NCBI GenBank assembly: GCA_964384965.1
Contig: CAYLLR010000002.1
Coordinates: 1 to 40,080 of the forward strand
Length of the DNA stretch: 40,080 bases
Reading direction: 5' to 3'
DNA from: GW2011-AR1 sp964384965
Lineage (GTDB): Archaea > Nanobdellota > Nanobdellia > Pacearchaeales > GW2011-AR1
Part shown: in pieces, positions 7,445 to 15,266 of the stretch
How positions within the stretch are numbered: the first letter of the stretch is position 1
Layout: the number at the start of each line of letters is the position of its first letter
Notes under the pieces: model-generated
What the model was told of the DNA's origin: nothing
Databases searched by the model: none
Seen by the model: the letters and a program-made list of their open reading frames with translations, nothing else
Position numbers and translations under genes: made by a program

Positions 7445-9211
7445 CTAAAAAACAATTTCAAAAGTTCCATATTTCTTTTTCAGAATATCAAAAACTTTAG
7501 AGTTAATTTCTATATCCTTTTTTTCCTTTTGTTTTGCAACAGCTTTCTCAAGTTCTTCTGAATTAGAATTTTCAATTTTGTCGGTTATTTTTTTGATTGT
7601 ATTTTCTTCAAACAAAAATGTTTTTCCGTCAGCATTTATTAATTCAATAATCTTGTTTTTGAATTTGAGAGTCATTTTCCCTTTATTAATCGGAATCATT
7701 TCTTTCCTTTGAATAAATTCAATTAAATCTTTAATCAAAATTTCGGCATCTTTTCTTATCCTATCTATTTTATGAGAATCTGATTTTTTCTTTTTAAATT
7801 CTTTTTTGGATTTAATCACTTCTTTTAAAATTCTCGAATGTTGGTTTGTAAATTTGCCTTTTTTGACATATGATTTTTCAAATTCTTCAATTATTTTCTC
7901 TTGAGATTTGCTTTTTAGAATGGTTTTCATAAGACCCATAACATCTCCATAAATTCTTTCAATAGTTTTTTCTTGAAATTTTGCTTCAATCTCCTTTCGC
8001 AATTCCTTAAGTCTTTTAAGATAATTTTCAGTTTCAACCAAGAGCACATCAATCTCTTTTCCAGAAATTTCTTTTATTTTTTCATGCTCGTAATTCTTCC
8101 AAGTTTTTACAACCTTTTCCAAGAAATCAACATACTTTTTTTCTATCATTTTTGTATTTAAAAATGCTTTTTTGAATACTCCAACCAATTCTTTAGAAGT
8201 TGGGGGGGGAAACCCTCCAAGCATCAATATCGCTTGTGCAGGAGTTGTAACTCCCCAAAAAATATTTGTAAAAACATCACTCAAAAGAGTTTTTTTACTT
8301 CTTTGTATTACTCCATCGCCCATACTCATAAACATATCAATAGCTTCTGGGGATGGTTTTAATTTTCCCATTCTTAAAAGAGATTTCCAGGGCATAAATG
8401 TTCCTCTGTCGTAAAGTGGGACTCCATCACGAATGAAAGTAAACATTACAGGGTGAGCGTCTTTAACTGCATCCCAAAAATCAGTAAGAAGGTAGATTTG
8501 GGGCTCCAACCTATTTTTTACGCCTGCAATTTGGGTTGCCTCTGCAACATATTGATAGATTATCCCTCTAAGTCTTTCCAAAAGTTCTCTACGAGGCATT
8601 CTTTTAACATCGGTATCATTAATGATTACAAAAACATCTACATCGCTGGTTTTTATAGCATCACCCCTAACCAAACTTCCTCCTATAACATAACTTACCA
8701 CATATTTTTCAAATTTTTGTAAAACGAGAGATTTATGAATTTCAGAAACTCTCAACGCACCCAAAATTCCTTTGTCATACAAAGGGTAACTCATTGCAAT
8801 TGCCCCGGAGAGTTCAAATTTCTGGTCCATAGCAATTTCCCAAATTTCAGAAGGGGTCAAAACATGAACCCAAACTTTCTCCTTTGATTTTTGAATCTCT
8901 TTAATTATTTCTTGTTTAATTTTGAAAATTTCTTTAGATTTGTCCTCGGGAATAATTATTTCAATATGAACAAATTCTTTTGATTCTTCAGGTGCCTCTT
9001 CCTCTTCGATAAACTTTGGAATTGATTGGGGGGGAAGAATTCCTACAGCAAGAATATACTTAAATTTTTTAAGCACGAAATTTTTTAATTTTTCTATTTC
9101 TTTTTTCGTTTTTTCAAATTTTTTCTTTTCATCCTGAGGATTTTTAATTATTTTAGACTTTGAATATTTTAGATCCATTCCTGGGATGGAGCTTGAATTA
9201 GGTTCAACCAT
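7445..9211 (-). CDS. Tandem nucleotidyltransferase-fold protein (longer paralog)
   Basis: The 588-residue protein (start MVEPNSSSIP) holds a complete nucleotidyltransferase signature, IGGSLVRGD at about 176-183 and SDVDVFVII with Asp190 and Asp192, followed by a helical domain like that of the 3090-4004 protein. The first ~160 residues look like a second, degenerate copy: HVLTPSEIWEIA...YPLYDKG mirrors YLLTDFWDAV...VPLYDRG of the intact domain, but GS and DxD are missing. The last ~200 residues are a Lys/Glu-rich helical extension. The frame is open to a TTG-type start further upstream at 9280; ATG 9211 is preferred because a TATA box (TTTATAAAC, 9232-9240 on the minus strand) lies 26 bases away. 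Substrate unknown. Confidence 0.85.
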   Translation of the reverse strand: MVEPNSSSIPGMDLKYSKSKIIKNPQDEKKKFEKTKKEIEKLKNFVLKKFKYILAVGILPPQSIPKFIEEEEAPEESKEFVHIEIIIPEDKSKEIFKIKQEIIKEIQKSKEKVWVHVLTPSEIWEIAMDQKFELSGAIAMSYPLYDKGILGALRVSEIHKSLVLQKFEKYVVSYVIGGSLVRGDAIKTSDVDVFVIINDTDVKRMPRRELLERLRGIIYQYVAEATQIAGVKNRLEPQIYLLTDFWDAVKDAHPVMFTFIRDGVPLYDRGTFMPWKSLLRMGKLKPSPEAIDMFMSMGDGVIQRSKKTLLSDVFTNIFWGVTTPAQAILMLGGFPPPTSKELVGVFKKAFLNTKMIEKKYVDFLEKVVKTWKNYEHEKIKEISGKEIDVLLVETENYLKRLKELRKEIEAKFQEKTIERIYGDVMGLMKTILKSKSQEKIIEEFEKSYVKKGKFTNQHSRILKEVIKSKKEFKKKKSDSHKIDRIRKDAEILIKDLIEFIQRKEMIPINKGKMTLKFKNKIIELINADGKTFLFEENTIKKITDKIENSNSEELEKAVAKQKEKKDIEINSKVFDILKKKYGTFEIVF

Positions 9212-9231
9212 TATCTGAAAAATCTTTGGTT

Positions 9232-9240
9232 GTTTATAAA
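9232..9240 (-). promoter_or_regulatory. TATA box deciding the start at 9211
   Basis: TTTATAAAC on the minus strand is centred 26 bases before ATG 9211, the spacing seen for several other genes in this window. It argues against the longer reading frame to 9280. Confidence 0.55.
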
Positions 9241-9359
9241 AGTTTGGTGAAAATTTGTTTTTATTTTGATAGAAAAACATCCACTTTTTTTAATAAAATA
9301 GAAAATTCTTAATATAATAATAAATTTAATTTTTTGAAAGGGATAAATTTTATTTTTTT

Positions 9360-9461
9360 CTATTTTCCGCGTTTCTTCAAAGTATCTTTTTGATTTTCTG
9401 CCCTCTTTTCGTTTTTTATAATAACTGCAAAGGGTTCTCTTGTCCAAGATTTTCGAACTAT
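9360..9461 (-). CDS. Candidate 33-residue basic protein with ATA in start position
   Basis: In the 367-base gap between the nucleotidyltransferase gene and tRNA-Val, the minus strand holds an open frame whose product reads like real protein: VRKSWTREPFAVIIKN, then KRAENQKDTLKKRGK, then TAG. It has Trp, Pro and varied codons, unlike the random Lys/Asn/Ile/Phe frames of AT-rich DNA. AAGGT lies about 7 bases before an ATA codon at 9459-9461, exactly where ATG would be expected; no in-frame ATG or GTG exists. It may use ATA, be a gene that lost its start codon, or be chance. The family is not recognised, but the size and charge resemble small ribosome- or RNA-associated proteins. Confidence 0.4.
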   Translation of the reverse strand: MVRKSWTREPFAVIIKNEKRAENQKDTLKKRGK

Positions 9462-9578
9462 TTTAGGACCTTAAACACATTGTAATTGGAAATTTTAATT
9501 TTATTTGTATGAATTAAATTCCGTATGTTTTATCCATAAAATTAGTGAATAATTTTGGGGGGAGGATTTTAGTAAATA

Positions 9579-9649
9579 TGGACCCGGCAGGAATCGGACC
9601 TGCGCTTCCTCGGTGTAAACGAGGTGTTCTACCATTAGACTACGGGTCC
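9579..9649 (-). tRNA. tRNA-Val (UAC)
   Basis: The minus strand folds as a 71-base cloverleaf: acceptor GGACCCG with CGGGTCC and discriminator A, anticodon stem CCTCG/CGAGG around loop TTTACAC (anticodon UAC), and T stem GCAGG/CCTGC around TCCGATT. The D stem has one C-A mismatch. There is no intron and CCA is not encoded. Confidence 0.95.
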
Positions 9650-9856
9650 AGGTAATAAGAATCAGACTACTCACTATTTTAAAAAGGTTATTATTTCCAA
9701 ATACTTTTTCACAAATACTCTCCACAATTAATTCTTGAATATTCCTAAATCCAAAATTTTAGCATAACTTTAAGATTAATCTGTTTTATTTCCATATCTA
9801 TCGGTCGTCATTAGTATTCGCATAGTTTTTGATCAACTAATTTAAAAATTAAAATA

Positions 9857-9927
9857 TGCGCCTGCCGAGATTCGAACCCGGGCCACAACGTTGGCAACGT
9901 TGCATTCTACCACTAAACTACAAGCGC
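9857..9927 (-). tRNA. tRNA-Gly (GCC)
   Basis: The minus strand gives acceptor GCGCTTG with CAGGCGC and discriminator A, anticodon stem CAACG/CGTTG around TTGCCAA (anticodon GCC), and T arm CCGGG-TTCGAAT-CTCGG. No intron and no encoded CCA. An ATTATAAATA element about 25-30 bases upstream is a likely TATA box. Confidence 0.95.
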
Positions 9928-10132
9928 CTAATTTAAAATAATAATTGATATTTATAATATTAATCTTTCTAATTCATTGTAATTTTTTACAAATTTTTTC
10001 CCAAATAATCTTTTCCATGTTTCTTCGAATAAGCATTTTCAATTTAGATAATCTTTTATTATAATTTTTATTTAAAAAATAATGCTTTTTTAAGATATAT
10101 AAATTTATATTTGCTTTTTAGTTAATTAGAGA

Positions 10133-10882
10133 ATGATTTTTGACGTTCATGCACATTTAAACTTTTTAAAAGAAAATAAATTAAAAGAGATTCAAAGAGA
10201 TAAAAAAATAAAAATCGTTATTTCCAATTCAATAGATTTGAAATCCATTAAAAAAAATTTGGAAATTTCAAAAAAATTTTCAAAAATAAAAACTTCTGCA
10301 GGACTTTATCCTTTGAAAAATTTATCTTTAAAAGAATATCTCCCATTTAAGAAATTAATTTTAAATAATAGAAAAAAAATAATTGCTCTTGGAGAGATTG
10401 GATTGGACTTGTACCATACAAGAGGAAATTTTGAATTACAAAAAACAATTTTTAAGAAACAATTAGATTTGGCAAAAAAATTGAACCTCCCTGTAATTAT
10501 TCATACAAGAAAAGCAGAAAAAGAGAGTTTAGAAATTTTGAAAAATTACAAAGATTTGAGAATGATCTTACATTGCTTCTCGGGGAATTTTAAGTTGGTT
10601 AAAGAGGCAATTAATCTGGGCTGTTTTTTTTCTATTCCGACGAATATTGTAAGAAATAAACACTTTCAAAAGATGGTTGGAGAAGTTCCAAAAACAAAAA
10701 TTTTAACCGAAACGGATACTCCCTTTCTCTCACCATTTAAAGAAAAACAAAATGAGCCATCTTTTATTAAAGAAACAATAAAAGAAATTTCAAAGATATG
10801 GAAAATTAATGGGGAAAAAGTTGAAAAAATAATTGAAGCAAATTTTATGGGAATTTTCGGGAATAATTTAAATTTAACTTAA
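10133..10882 (+). CDS. tatD: TatD-family metal-dependent hydrolase
   Basis: The 249-residue protein shows all TatD landmarks in order: FDVHAHLN (3-10) supplying the first His pair, LGEIGLDLY (about 86-94) with the bridging Glu, VIIHTRKA (about 121), LHCFSG (about 147) and the final TETDTPFLSP (about 194-203). Family members are TIM-barrel, two-metal 3'-5' DNases or D-aminoacyl-tRNA deacylase-like enzymes acting in the cytoplasm. Length is slightly below the usual ~255-265. Its 3' end overlaps the thermosome gene by 9 bases tail to tail. Confidence 0.93.
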   Translation: MIFDVHAHLNFLKENKLKEIQRDKKIKIVISNSIDLKSIKKNLEISKKFSKIKTSAGLYPLKNLSLKEYLPFKKLILNNRKKIIALGEIGLDLYHTRGNFELQKTIFKKQLDLAKKLNLPVIIHTRKAEKESLEILKNYKDLRMILHCFSGNFKLVKEAINLGCFFSIPTNIVRNKHFQKMVGEVPKTKILTETDTPFLSPFKEKQNEPSFIKETIKEISKIWKINGEKVEKIIEANFMGIFGNNLNLT

Positions 10883-12490
10883 TCCACCCATATAATCTGG
10901 CATTGAGCCCAAGTTATTCATTCTTCCTTTTTTTGAAGGCTTAGAAGCAATAACATCATCGATTCTTAAAATCATCGTCGCGACATCGGTTGCAGAATTT
11001 ATTGCTTGAATCTTTATTTTTGCAGGTTCAATTATTTTTGAATTTAAAACATTTTCAATTTTGTTTGTAAATAAATTTAATCCGGCATTCATTTCTCCGG
11101 CGTCGTGTTTTGATTTCAGTTCGGTTAAAACATCAATTGGGTCCATTCCAGCATTTTCAGCAAGGGTAATAGGGATAAATTCAAGTGCATTGGCAAATTC
11201 ATCTATTGCAAGCTGTTCCCTTCCGTGTAATTTTTTTCCAAATTCTTTAAGTCTTTTTGAAATTTCCATTTCTATCGCTCCTCCCCCTGGAACAACTAAG
11301 CCGGTTTCAAAAGCACTCACGACATCGAGAAGACCATCGAGAAGGGCTCTTTCAATTTCATCCACGACGTGACTACTTCCCCCATGAACAAGTATTGTAA
11401 AACTTTGAGAATTTTTACATCCTTTAATATAAGTTAAATGGTCTCTACTTTCTTTAATTTCTTCGATAAGTTCGGCTTCTCCAAGGTCTAAATGACCCAC
11501 CTCATTTAAATTTGAAATGATTTTTGAACCCGTTGCTTTGGAAATTCTTTCCATATCTGATTTTCCGACCCTTCTACAAGCATAAATTCCTGATTTGGAA
11601 AGAAGATATTTTGCAAAATCGTCTATCCCGCGTTGGCAAAATAGGACATTACATCCCGTCTCGATGATTCTTTGGACCATTTTTTTCATAGATTTTTCTT
11701 CCTCATCTAAAAAATTTTGGAGTTCAGAATGACTAGAAATTGAAATCTTTGTTTCAATTTCGGGGCTTTTCAATTCCAAAGGAAAATCAATAAGTAAAAT
11801 TTTTGCACCATCTATTTTTTTTGGCATATCTTTGGAAATCTTCTCCTTGTCTATAAGGATTCCATTAACTAATTCCGTGTCTTTTATCCCTTCTCCAACA
11901 ATTTTTTCAATTTTTATGTTTTCCACATCAATTTTTTTATTATGACCAAGCATCTTTACAGCATTGACTAAAATTTTTGAGAATCTTTCCTTTTCATCTT
12001 CGGCTCCCTTTCCCGTCATAGCGGTTGTAGCTATTTGTCTCAAAATTTCGTCATTTTCTGGAGAAATTTTTAATGAAATTTCTTTTAAAATTTCTTGAGC
12101 TTTTTCTTGAGCCATCCTGTACCCTTTTACGATTAAGGTGGGGTGGATTTTTTTATCTAATAATTTTTCCGCGTTTTCCAAGAGTTTTCCTGCAATCATT
12201 ACGGAAGTAGTTGTTCCATCTCCAACTTCTTTTTCCTGTGTTTTTGCAATCTCAACCATCATTTTCGCAGCAGGATGTTCAATTTGCATCTCATCCAAAA
12301 TTGTAACCCCGTCGTTTGTCACAATAATCTCCCCCATTGGACTGACGAGCATCTTATCCATCCCTTTTGGTCCCAAGGTGGTTTTTACAATTTCAGATAC
12401 CAATTTAGCAGCTAAAATATTATTCCTCTGGGCATCTTTGCCAGTAACCCGTTCCATTCCCTCAGACATTAAATCTATTTTTTTATTCAT
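10874..12490 (-). CDS. ths: Thermosome subunit (group II chaperonin)
   Basis: A full-length 538-residue chaperonin subunit. ATP-site motifs are all present: TLGPKGMDKMLV (about 40-51), TNDGVTIL, GDGTTTSVMIAG (about 92-103) and VVPGGGAIE (about 399-407). The apical domain and the lid protrusion region are of normal size. It forms a double-ring ATP-driven folding chamber in the cytoplasm. The C-terminus, NNLGSMPDYMGGLS, keeps the Gly/Met tail but is short. Only one subunit gene is in view. Upstream are AT-rich TATA-like sequence (12515-12530) and AAAGGT directly before the ATG. Confidence 0.97.
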   Translation of the reverse strand: MNKKIDLMSEGMERVTGKDAQRNNILAAKLVSEIVKTTLGPKGMDKMLVSPMGEIIVTNDGVTILDEMQIEHPAAKMMVEIAKTQEKEVGDGTTTSVMIAGKLLENAEKLLDKKIHPTLIVKGYRMAQEKAQEILKEISLKISPENDEILRQIATTAMTGKGAEDEKERFSKILVNAVKMLGHNKKIDVENIKIEKIVGEGIKDTELVNGILIDKEKISKDMPKKIDGAKILLIDFPLELKSPEIETKISISSHSELQNFLDEEEKSMKKMVQRIIETGCNVLFCQRGIDDFAKYLLSKSGIYACRRVGKSDMERISKATGSKIISNLNEVGHLDLGEAELIEEIKESRDHLTYIKGCKNSQSFTILVHGGSSHVVDEIERALLDGLLDVVSAFETGLVVPGGGAIEMEISKRLKEFGKKLHGREQLAIDEFANALEFIPITLAENAGMDPIDVLTELKSKHDAGEMNAGLNLFTNKIENVLNSKIIEPAKIKIQAINSATDVATMILRIDDVIASKPSKKGRMNNLGSMPDYMGGLS

Positions 12491-12696
12491 ACCTTTCTAA
12501 ATTTTCGGAATTATTTAAAGATTTATGCAACGAATTGATAAAAACCCCTTTCTCTTAAAAAATTATCATTATTCTTTCGATTCCGGAAAAAATTCAGCAA
12601 TTTTTGAAAGCTAAAGGTAAGAAATTATTTTTAAAATATTTTTTCTTCAAATCTCATAACAGAAGAATATTTAAAATAAAAATCCATAATAAAATC

Positions 12697-13200
12697 ATGT
12701 CAGAACAAGACGAAATATATTCAAGCAAAATTTCATACGAAGGAATTTTTAACTTTAAAGAATTTTATAAATTTTGTTATGATTTTCTTGCTGAACAGAA
12801 AGGAATTGAAATAAATGAAAACGAGTATTCTGAAAAATTAATTGGTCCGACAAAGGAAATATTGGTTAAGTGGACCGGAAAAAAGAAAGTTACAGATTAC
12901 TTTAAATTCGAGCTGAAAATTGAATTTAGGACTCTGAATATGTCTGAAATTGAAATAAACAAAGGGGGAGTAAAGTTAAAGACAAATAAGGGAAAAATTT
13001 CTGTCAAAGTTAAAGCAAACCTTATTAGGGATTATGAGGGTAAATTTGAAACTTCTTCGAGAATGAAATTTTGGAGAGGAATTTATGAAAAATGGATTAT
13101 TTCCCAAAGAATAAAGGAATTCGAGGATAAATTGATAGGACTTGCTGAAGGATTCTTAGAACAAGCAAAAGCTTTTCTAGATTTAGAAGGAAGGGGTTGA
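12697..13200 (+). CDS. Hypothetical protein
   Basis: A 167-residue protein, start MSEQDEIYSS. A frame 31 codons longer is open from 12604, but that extension is all Lys/Phe/Ile/Asn, and a TATA box (TATTTAAAA, 12668-12676) lies 25 bases before the ATG at 12697. The protein alternates amphipathic strands (KFELKIEFRTL, KISVKVKANL) with a C-terminal helix (LAEGFLEQAKAFLDL), giving an alpha+beta fold with no Cys clusters or membrane segments. The divergent neighbour is the thermosome. No recognised family. Confidence 0.7.
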   Translation: MSEQDEIYSSKISYEGIFNFKEFYKFCYDFLAEQKGIEINENEYSEKLIGPTKEILVKWTGKKKVTDYFKFELKIEFRTLNMSEIEINKGGVKLKTNKGKISVKVKANLIRDYEGKFETSSRMKFWRGIYEKWIISQRIKEFEDKLIGLAEGFLEQAKAFLDLEGRG

Positions 13201-13298
13201 TTTTTGGAAATTGTTCTTTAACTCTTGCAGCATAGAAATGTTTATATAGAATTTTAGTGGTTTTTTAATATGTGTTTTGAAAGGTATGGAAAAGAAAA

Positions 13299-14678
13299 AT
13301 GGATGAAATAAAAAAGATATGTTTGTTTTTGCTAATTGGATTGTTTTTAATCCAACCAATAATTGCGGTAGATTTGAAAGTTCAAAAAATTAGTAGTGAA
13401 GAGACAATGATTTTTGGACTTGAAGATCCTGCGACTTTTAAAATAAACATTACAAATAATGGCCCTTCAGACACTTTTTCATTATACACTTTTTTCGGAA
13501 GCGGATTTGAACCGAAAGATCAAGTTAAAATAAATTCAGGGGAGTCAAAAATAGTAGAACTAAAAATTTTTCCAAGGAAAGATTTCAAAACGAAGGGGAA
13601 TACAATTTTTAGTTATTTTATTCAGGGAAGTGACCGAACGGAAGTTGAAGAAAAATTAATCGTAAACCTGATTGAATTGAAGGATGCTTTTGAAATTGGG
13701 GCAAGTTCAATATATCCCGAATCAAATTCTATAAATGTTTTTCTTCAAAATAAGGTGAATTTCAACTTTAAGAATTTGCAAGTTCATTTTTCTTCTCCAT
13801 TTTTTGAATTAAATAAAACACTTGATTTAGGACCCAATGAAAGAAAAGATTTTAGAATTGATTTGAAAAAAGAGGATTTTTCAAAACTAATTGCTGGTTT
13901 TTACACTCTTGGTGCAAATTTTAAAATAAAGGGTATTAGTGCAGAAGTGGATGAAACTATTAATTTTGTAGAGAAAAATCTTATAAAAAAAGAGAGAAGA
14001 GACTATGGATTAATTATTTCAACAACAATAATCAAGAATGTAAATGAGGGTAACACAATCGAAAATTCTAGAACCACCATTCAAAAAAACATATTGTCAA
14101 GAATTTTTACAAGTTTTTCTCCGGAGCCGACATTGACGGAGAGAGAGGGTTTAAAAGTCAATTACATATGGGATAGAAAATTAAATCCGGGAGAATCTTT
14201 TGAGGTAAATGTAAAGACTAATTGGATAATTCCCTTTCTAATAATTTTATTAATTGTTTTGACGGTTATCCTCGCAAAAAAATATTCAAAAACAGATTTA
14301 TTGATGAGGAAAAGAGTATCATTTGTAAATGCAAAAGGGGGAGAATTTGCCTTAAAAGTAATGATTTATATTGAAGCAAGGAAGTTTGTGGAAAATGTAA
14401 AAATCTTAGATCGGTTGCCTCCACTGGTAAAAGTTTATGAAAAGTTTGGAGGAGAGTTTCCAAAAAGATTTAATAAAACGAAAAGAATTTTTGAATGGGA
14501 GCTTGGAAATTTAGAAGCAGGAGAAAAAAGAATGCTTTCATATGTGATTTATTCTAAGGTGGGCGTTCTTGGAAGATTTGCCTTACCTTCAACAATTTCT
14601 ATTTTTGAAAAGGACGGAAAAATAAAAGAAGTTTCTTCAAATAAGGCATTCTTTTTGGCAGACCAAAAAGAGGATTAA
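13299..14678 (+). CDS. Membrane-anchored surface protein with Ig/CARDB-like ectodomain
   Basis: The 459-residue protein has an N-terminal signal peptide (ICLFLLIGLFLIQPIIA, about 7-23), about 280 residues of outside beta-rich sequence, one membrane helix (WIIPFLIILLIVLTVILA, about 309-326) and a cytoplasmic domain of ~130 residues. The first outer domain contains FKINITNNGPSDTFSLY, typical of CARDB/NEW3-type folds that stress extracytoplasmic stability. The inner domain has DRLPPLVKVYEKFGG and FEWELGNLEAGE, reminiscent of DUF11-like repeats. A TATA-like TTTATATAG lies at about 13240 and AAAGGT 12 bases before the start. Role is probably cell-surface structure or adhesion. Confidence 0.8.
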   Translation: MDEIKKICLFLLIGLFLIQPIIAVDLKVQKISSEETMIFGLEDPATFKINITNNGPSDTFSLYTFFGSGFEPKDQVKINSGESKIVELKIFPRKDFKTKGNTIFSYFIQGSDRTEVEEKLIVNLIELKDAFEIGASSIYPESNSINVFLQNKVNFNFKNLQVHFSSPFFELNKTLDLGPNERKDFRIDLKKEDFSKLIAGFYTLGANFKIKGISAEVDETINFVEKNLIKKERRDYGLIISTTIIKNVNEGNTIENSRTTIQKNILSRIFTSFSPEPTLTEREGLKVNYIWDRKLNPGESFEVNVKTNWIIPFLIILLIVLTVILAKKYSKTDLLMRKRVSFVNAKGGEFALKVMIYIEARKFVENVKILDRLPPLVKVYEKFGGEFPKRFNKTKRIFEWELGNLEAGEKRMLSYVIYSKVGVLGRFALPSTISIFEKDGKIKEVSSNKAFFLADQKED

Positions 14679-14708
14679 ATCATTTTTTAAATAAATTTTT
14701 CAGAATAG

Positions 14709-14892
14709 AAATGCTTGAGGAGGATATACGCTCTTAAACAGCTTAATGAATTTTTATTGTACTATGAAAACTTAAAATTCACAAAAGGATGAACGCAAGG
14801 TGTAGGAAAGGCATAAACAAAGAAGAACTGAAATGCCTCTCTCTAAGGCCAAAGAAATAGCGGAAATGGCTTATAGAATGTTTGTTCCATAA
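14709..14892 (+). pseudogene. Decayed coding fragments in 373-base spacer
   Basis: The spacer 14679-15051 holds no intact gene. Protein-like pieces occur in more than one frame: 14727-14792 reads YALKQLNEFLLYYENLKF and stops, 14789 onward reads NARCRKGINKEELK, and 14833-14892 reads MPLSKAKEIAEMAYRMFVP and stops. The order and strand are consistent with one gene broken by frameshifts. LNEFLLYY vaguely recalls the C-terminus of integrase-core transposases, but that is a guess. The rest of the spacer, about 14893-15020, is featureless AT-rich DNA. Confidence 0.35.
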
Positions 14893-15051
14893 GAGTTAAG
14901 ATAAAATAATCATATCGCCATATGGAAAAATTGTAAAGGGTTTTAAAAATTTAGAAAAATCTGGAATAGAAAAATGGTTTAATTTTTTTATTAAATAATT
15001 TTAATATTTTAATAGATAATTTTTTAAATTGCAATTTGTCTTTATTATTAA

Positions 15052-15203
15052 CCATCCATAGCTCAATGGCAGAGCGCTTGGCTGTAGATAATCTAAGGTG
15101 GAGAGTCGCTGAACGCGATGACTATGAAACCCTAAAAGTCAAGAAACTTAATTTGGCACAAGCAGTGCCCGAGAGGTTCCCGGTTCGAATCCGGGTGGAT
15201 GGA
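15052..15203 (+). tRNA. tRNA-Tyr (GUA) with 80-base intron
   Basis: Exon 1 (15052-15087) gives acceptor CCATCCA, D arm GCTC/GAGC and the 5' anticodon strand CTTGG plus CTGTAG, with anticodon GUA. Exon 2 (15168-15203) gives C38, CCGAG, variable AGGTT, T arm CCCGG-TTCGAAT-CCGGG, acceptor TGGATGG and discriminator A. The C1-G72 pair is the archaeal tRNA-Tyr identity feature. A TTTTTTAAATT element about 26 bases upstream is a likely TATA box. Confidence 0.93.
15088..15167 (+). other. Archaeal tRNA intron at 37/38 with bulge-helix-bulge
   Basis: Intron boundaries fit the archaeal splicing endonuclease: exon CTGT (32-35) pairs with intron GCAG (15162-15165) as the 4-bp central helix, flanked by 3-base bulges AG^A and TG^C. 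The outer intron helix is weak, so it is a relaxed motif. At 80 bases the intron is long for this position. Inside, CTGA-ACG-CGATGA (15109-15121) resembles a D'/C' kink-loop pair of a C/D guide RNA, flanked by AGTC/GACT that can pair. Confidence 0.8.
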
Positions 15204-15206
15204 TAA

Positions 15207-15240
15207 AAAACCCTTGATTTCACGAGGGTTTTCCTTTCTT
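15207..15240 (+). terminator. Hairpin terminator after tRNA-Tyr
   Basis: AAAACCCT (15207-15214) pairs with AGGGTTTT (15225-15232) over a 10-base loop, and the T-rich run TTTTCCTTTCTTTT follows. It ends the tRNA-Tyr transcript; because the stem is AT-flanked on both sides it may also serve the TrmB-like gene arriving from the other strand. Confidence 0.65.
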
Positions 15241-15266
15241 TTAATCTTCTTGTTGAAGGAGGAATT

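Noticed and set aside
9211..9447. 78-residue minus-strand frame upstream of the nucleotidyltransferase
   Set aside because: It has no promoter or ribosome site, runs through the TATA box of the real gene, and competes with the better 33-residue frame in another phase.
11061..11372. 103-residue plus-strand frame opposite the thermosome gene
   Set aside because: It is the antisense shadow of a strongly conserved coding region with no own promoter.
12604..12696. N-terminal extension of the 12697-13200 protein
   Set aside because: The added residues are all Lys/Phe/Ile/Asn/Arg as in spacer DNA, and the TATA box lies inside the extension, 25 bases before ATG 12697.
14701..14950. Possible structured RNA such as RNase P RNA
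   Set aside because: No conserved archaeal RNase P core elements are visible; short protein-like frames explain the composition better.
15131..15150. Alternative exon 2 of tRNA-Tyr beginning near GTCAAG
   Set aside because: TCAAG can pair with CTTGG but would leave a 35-base variable region; CCGAG at 15169 gives a normal 5-base variable loop and a bulge-helix-bulge.
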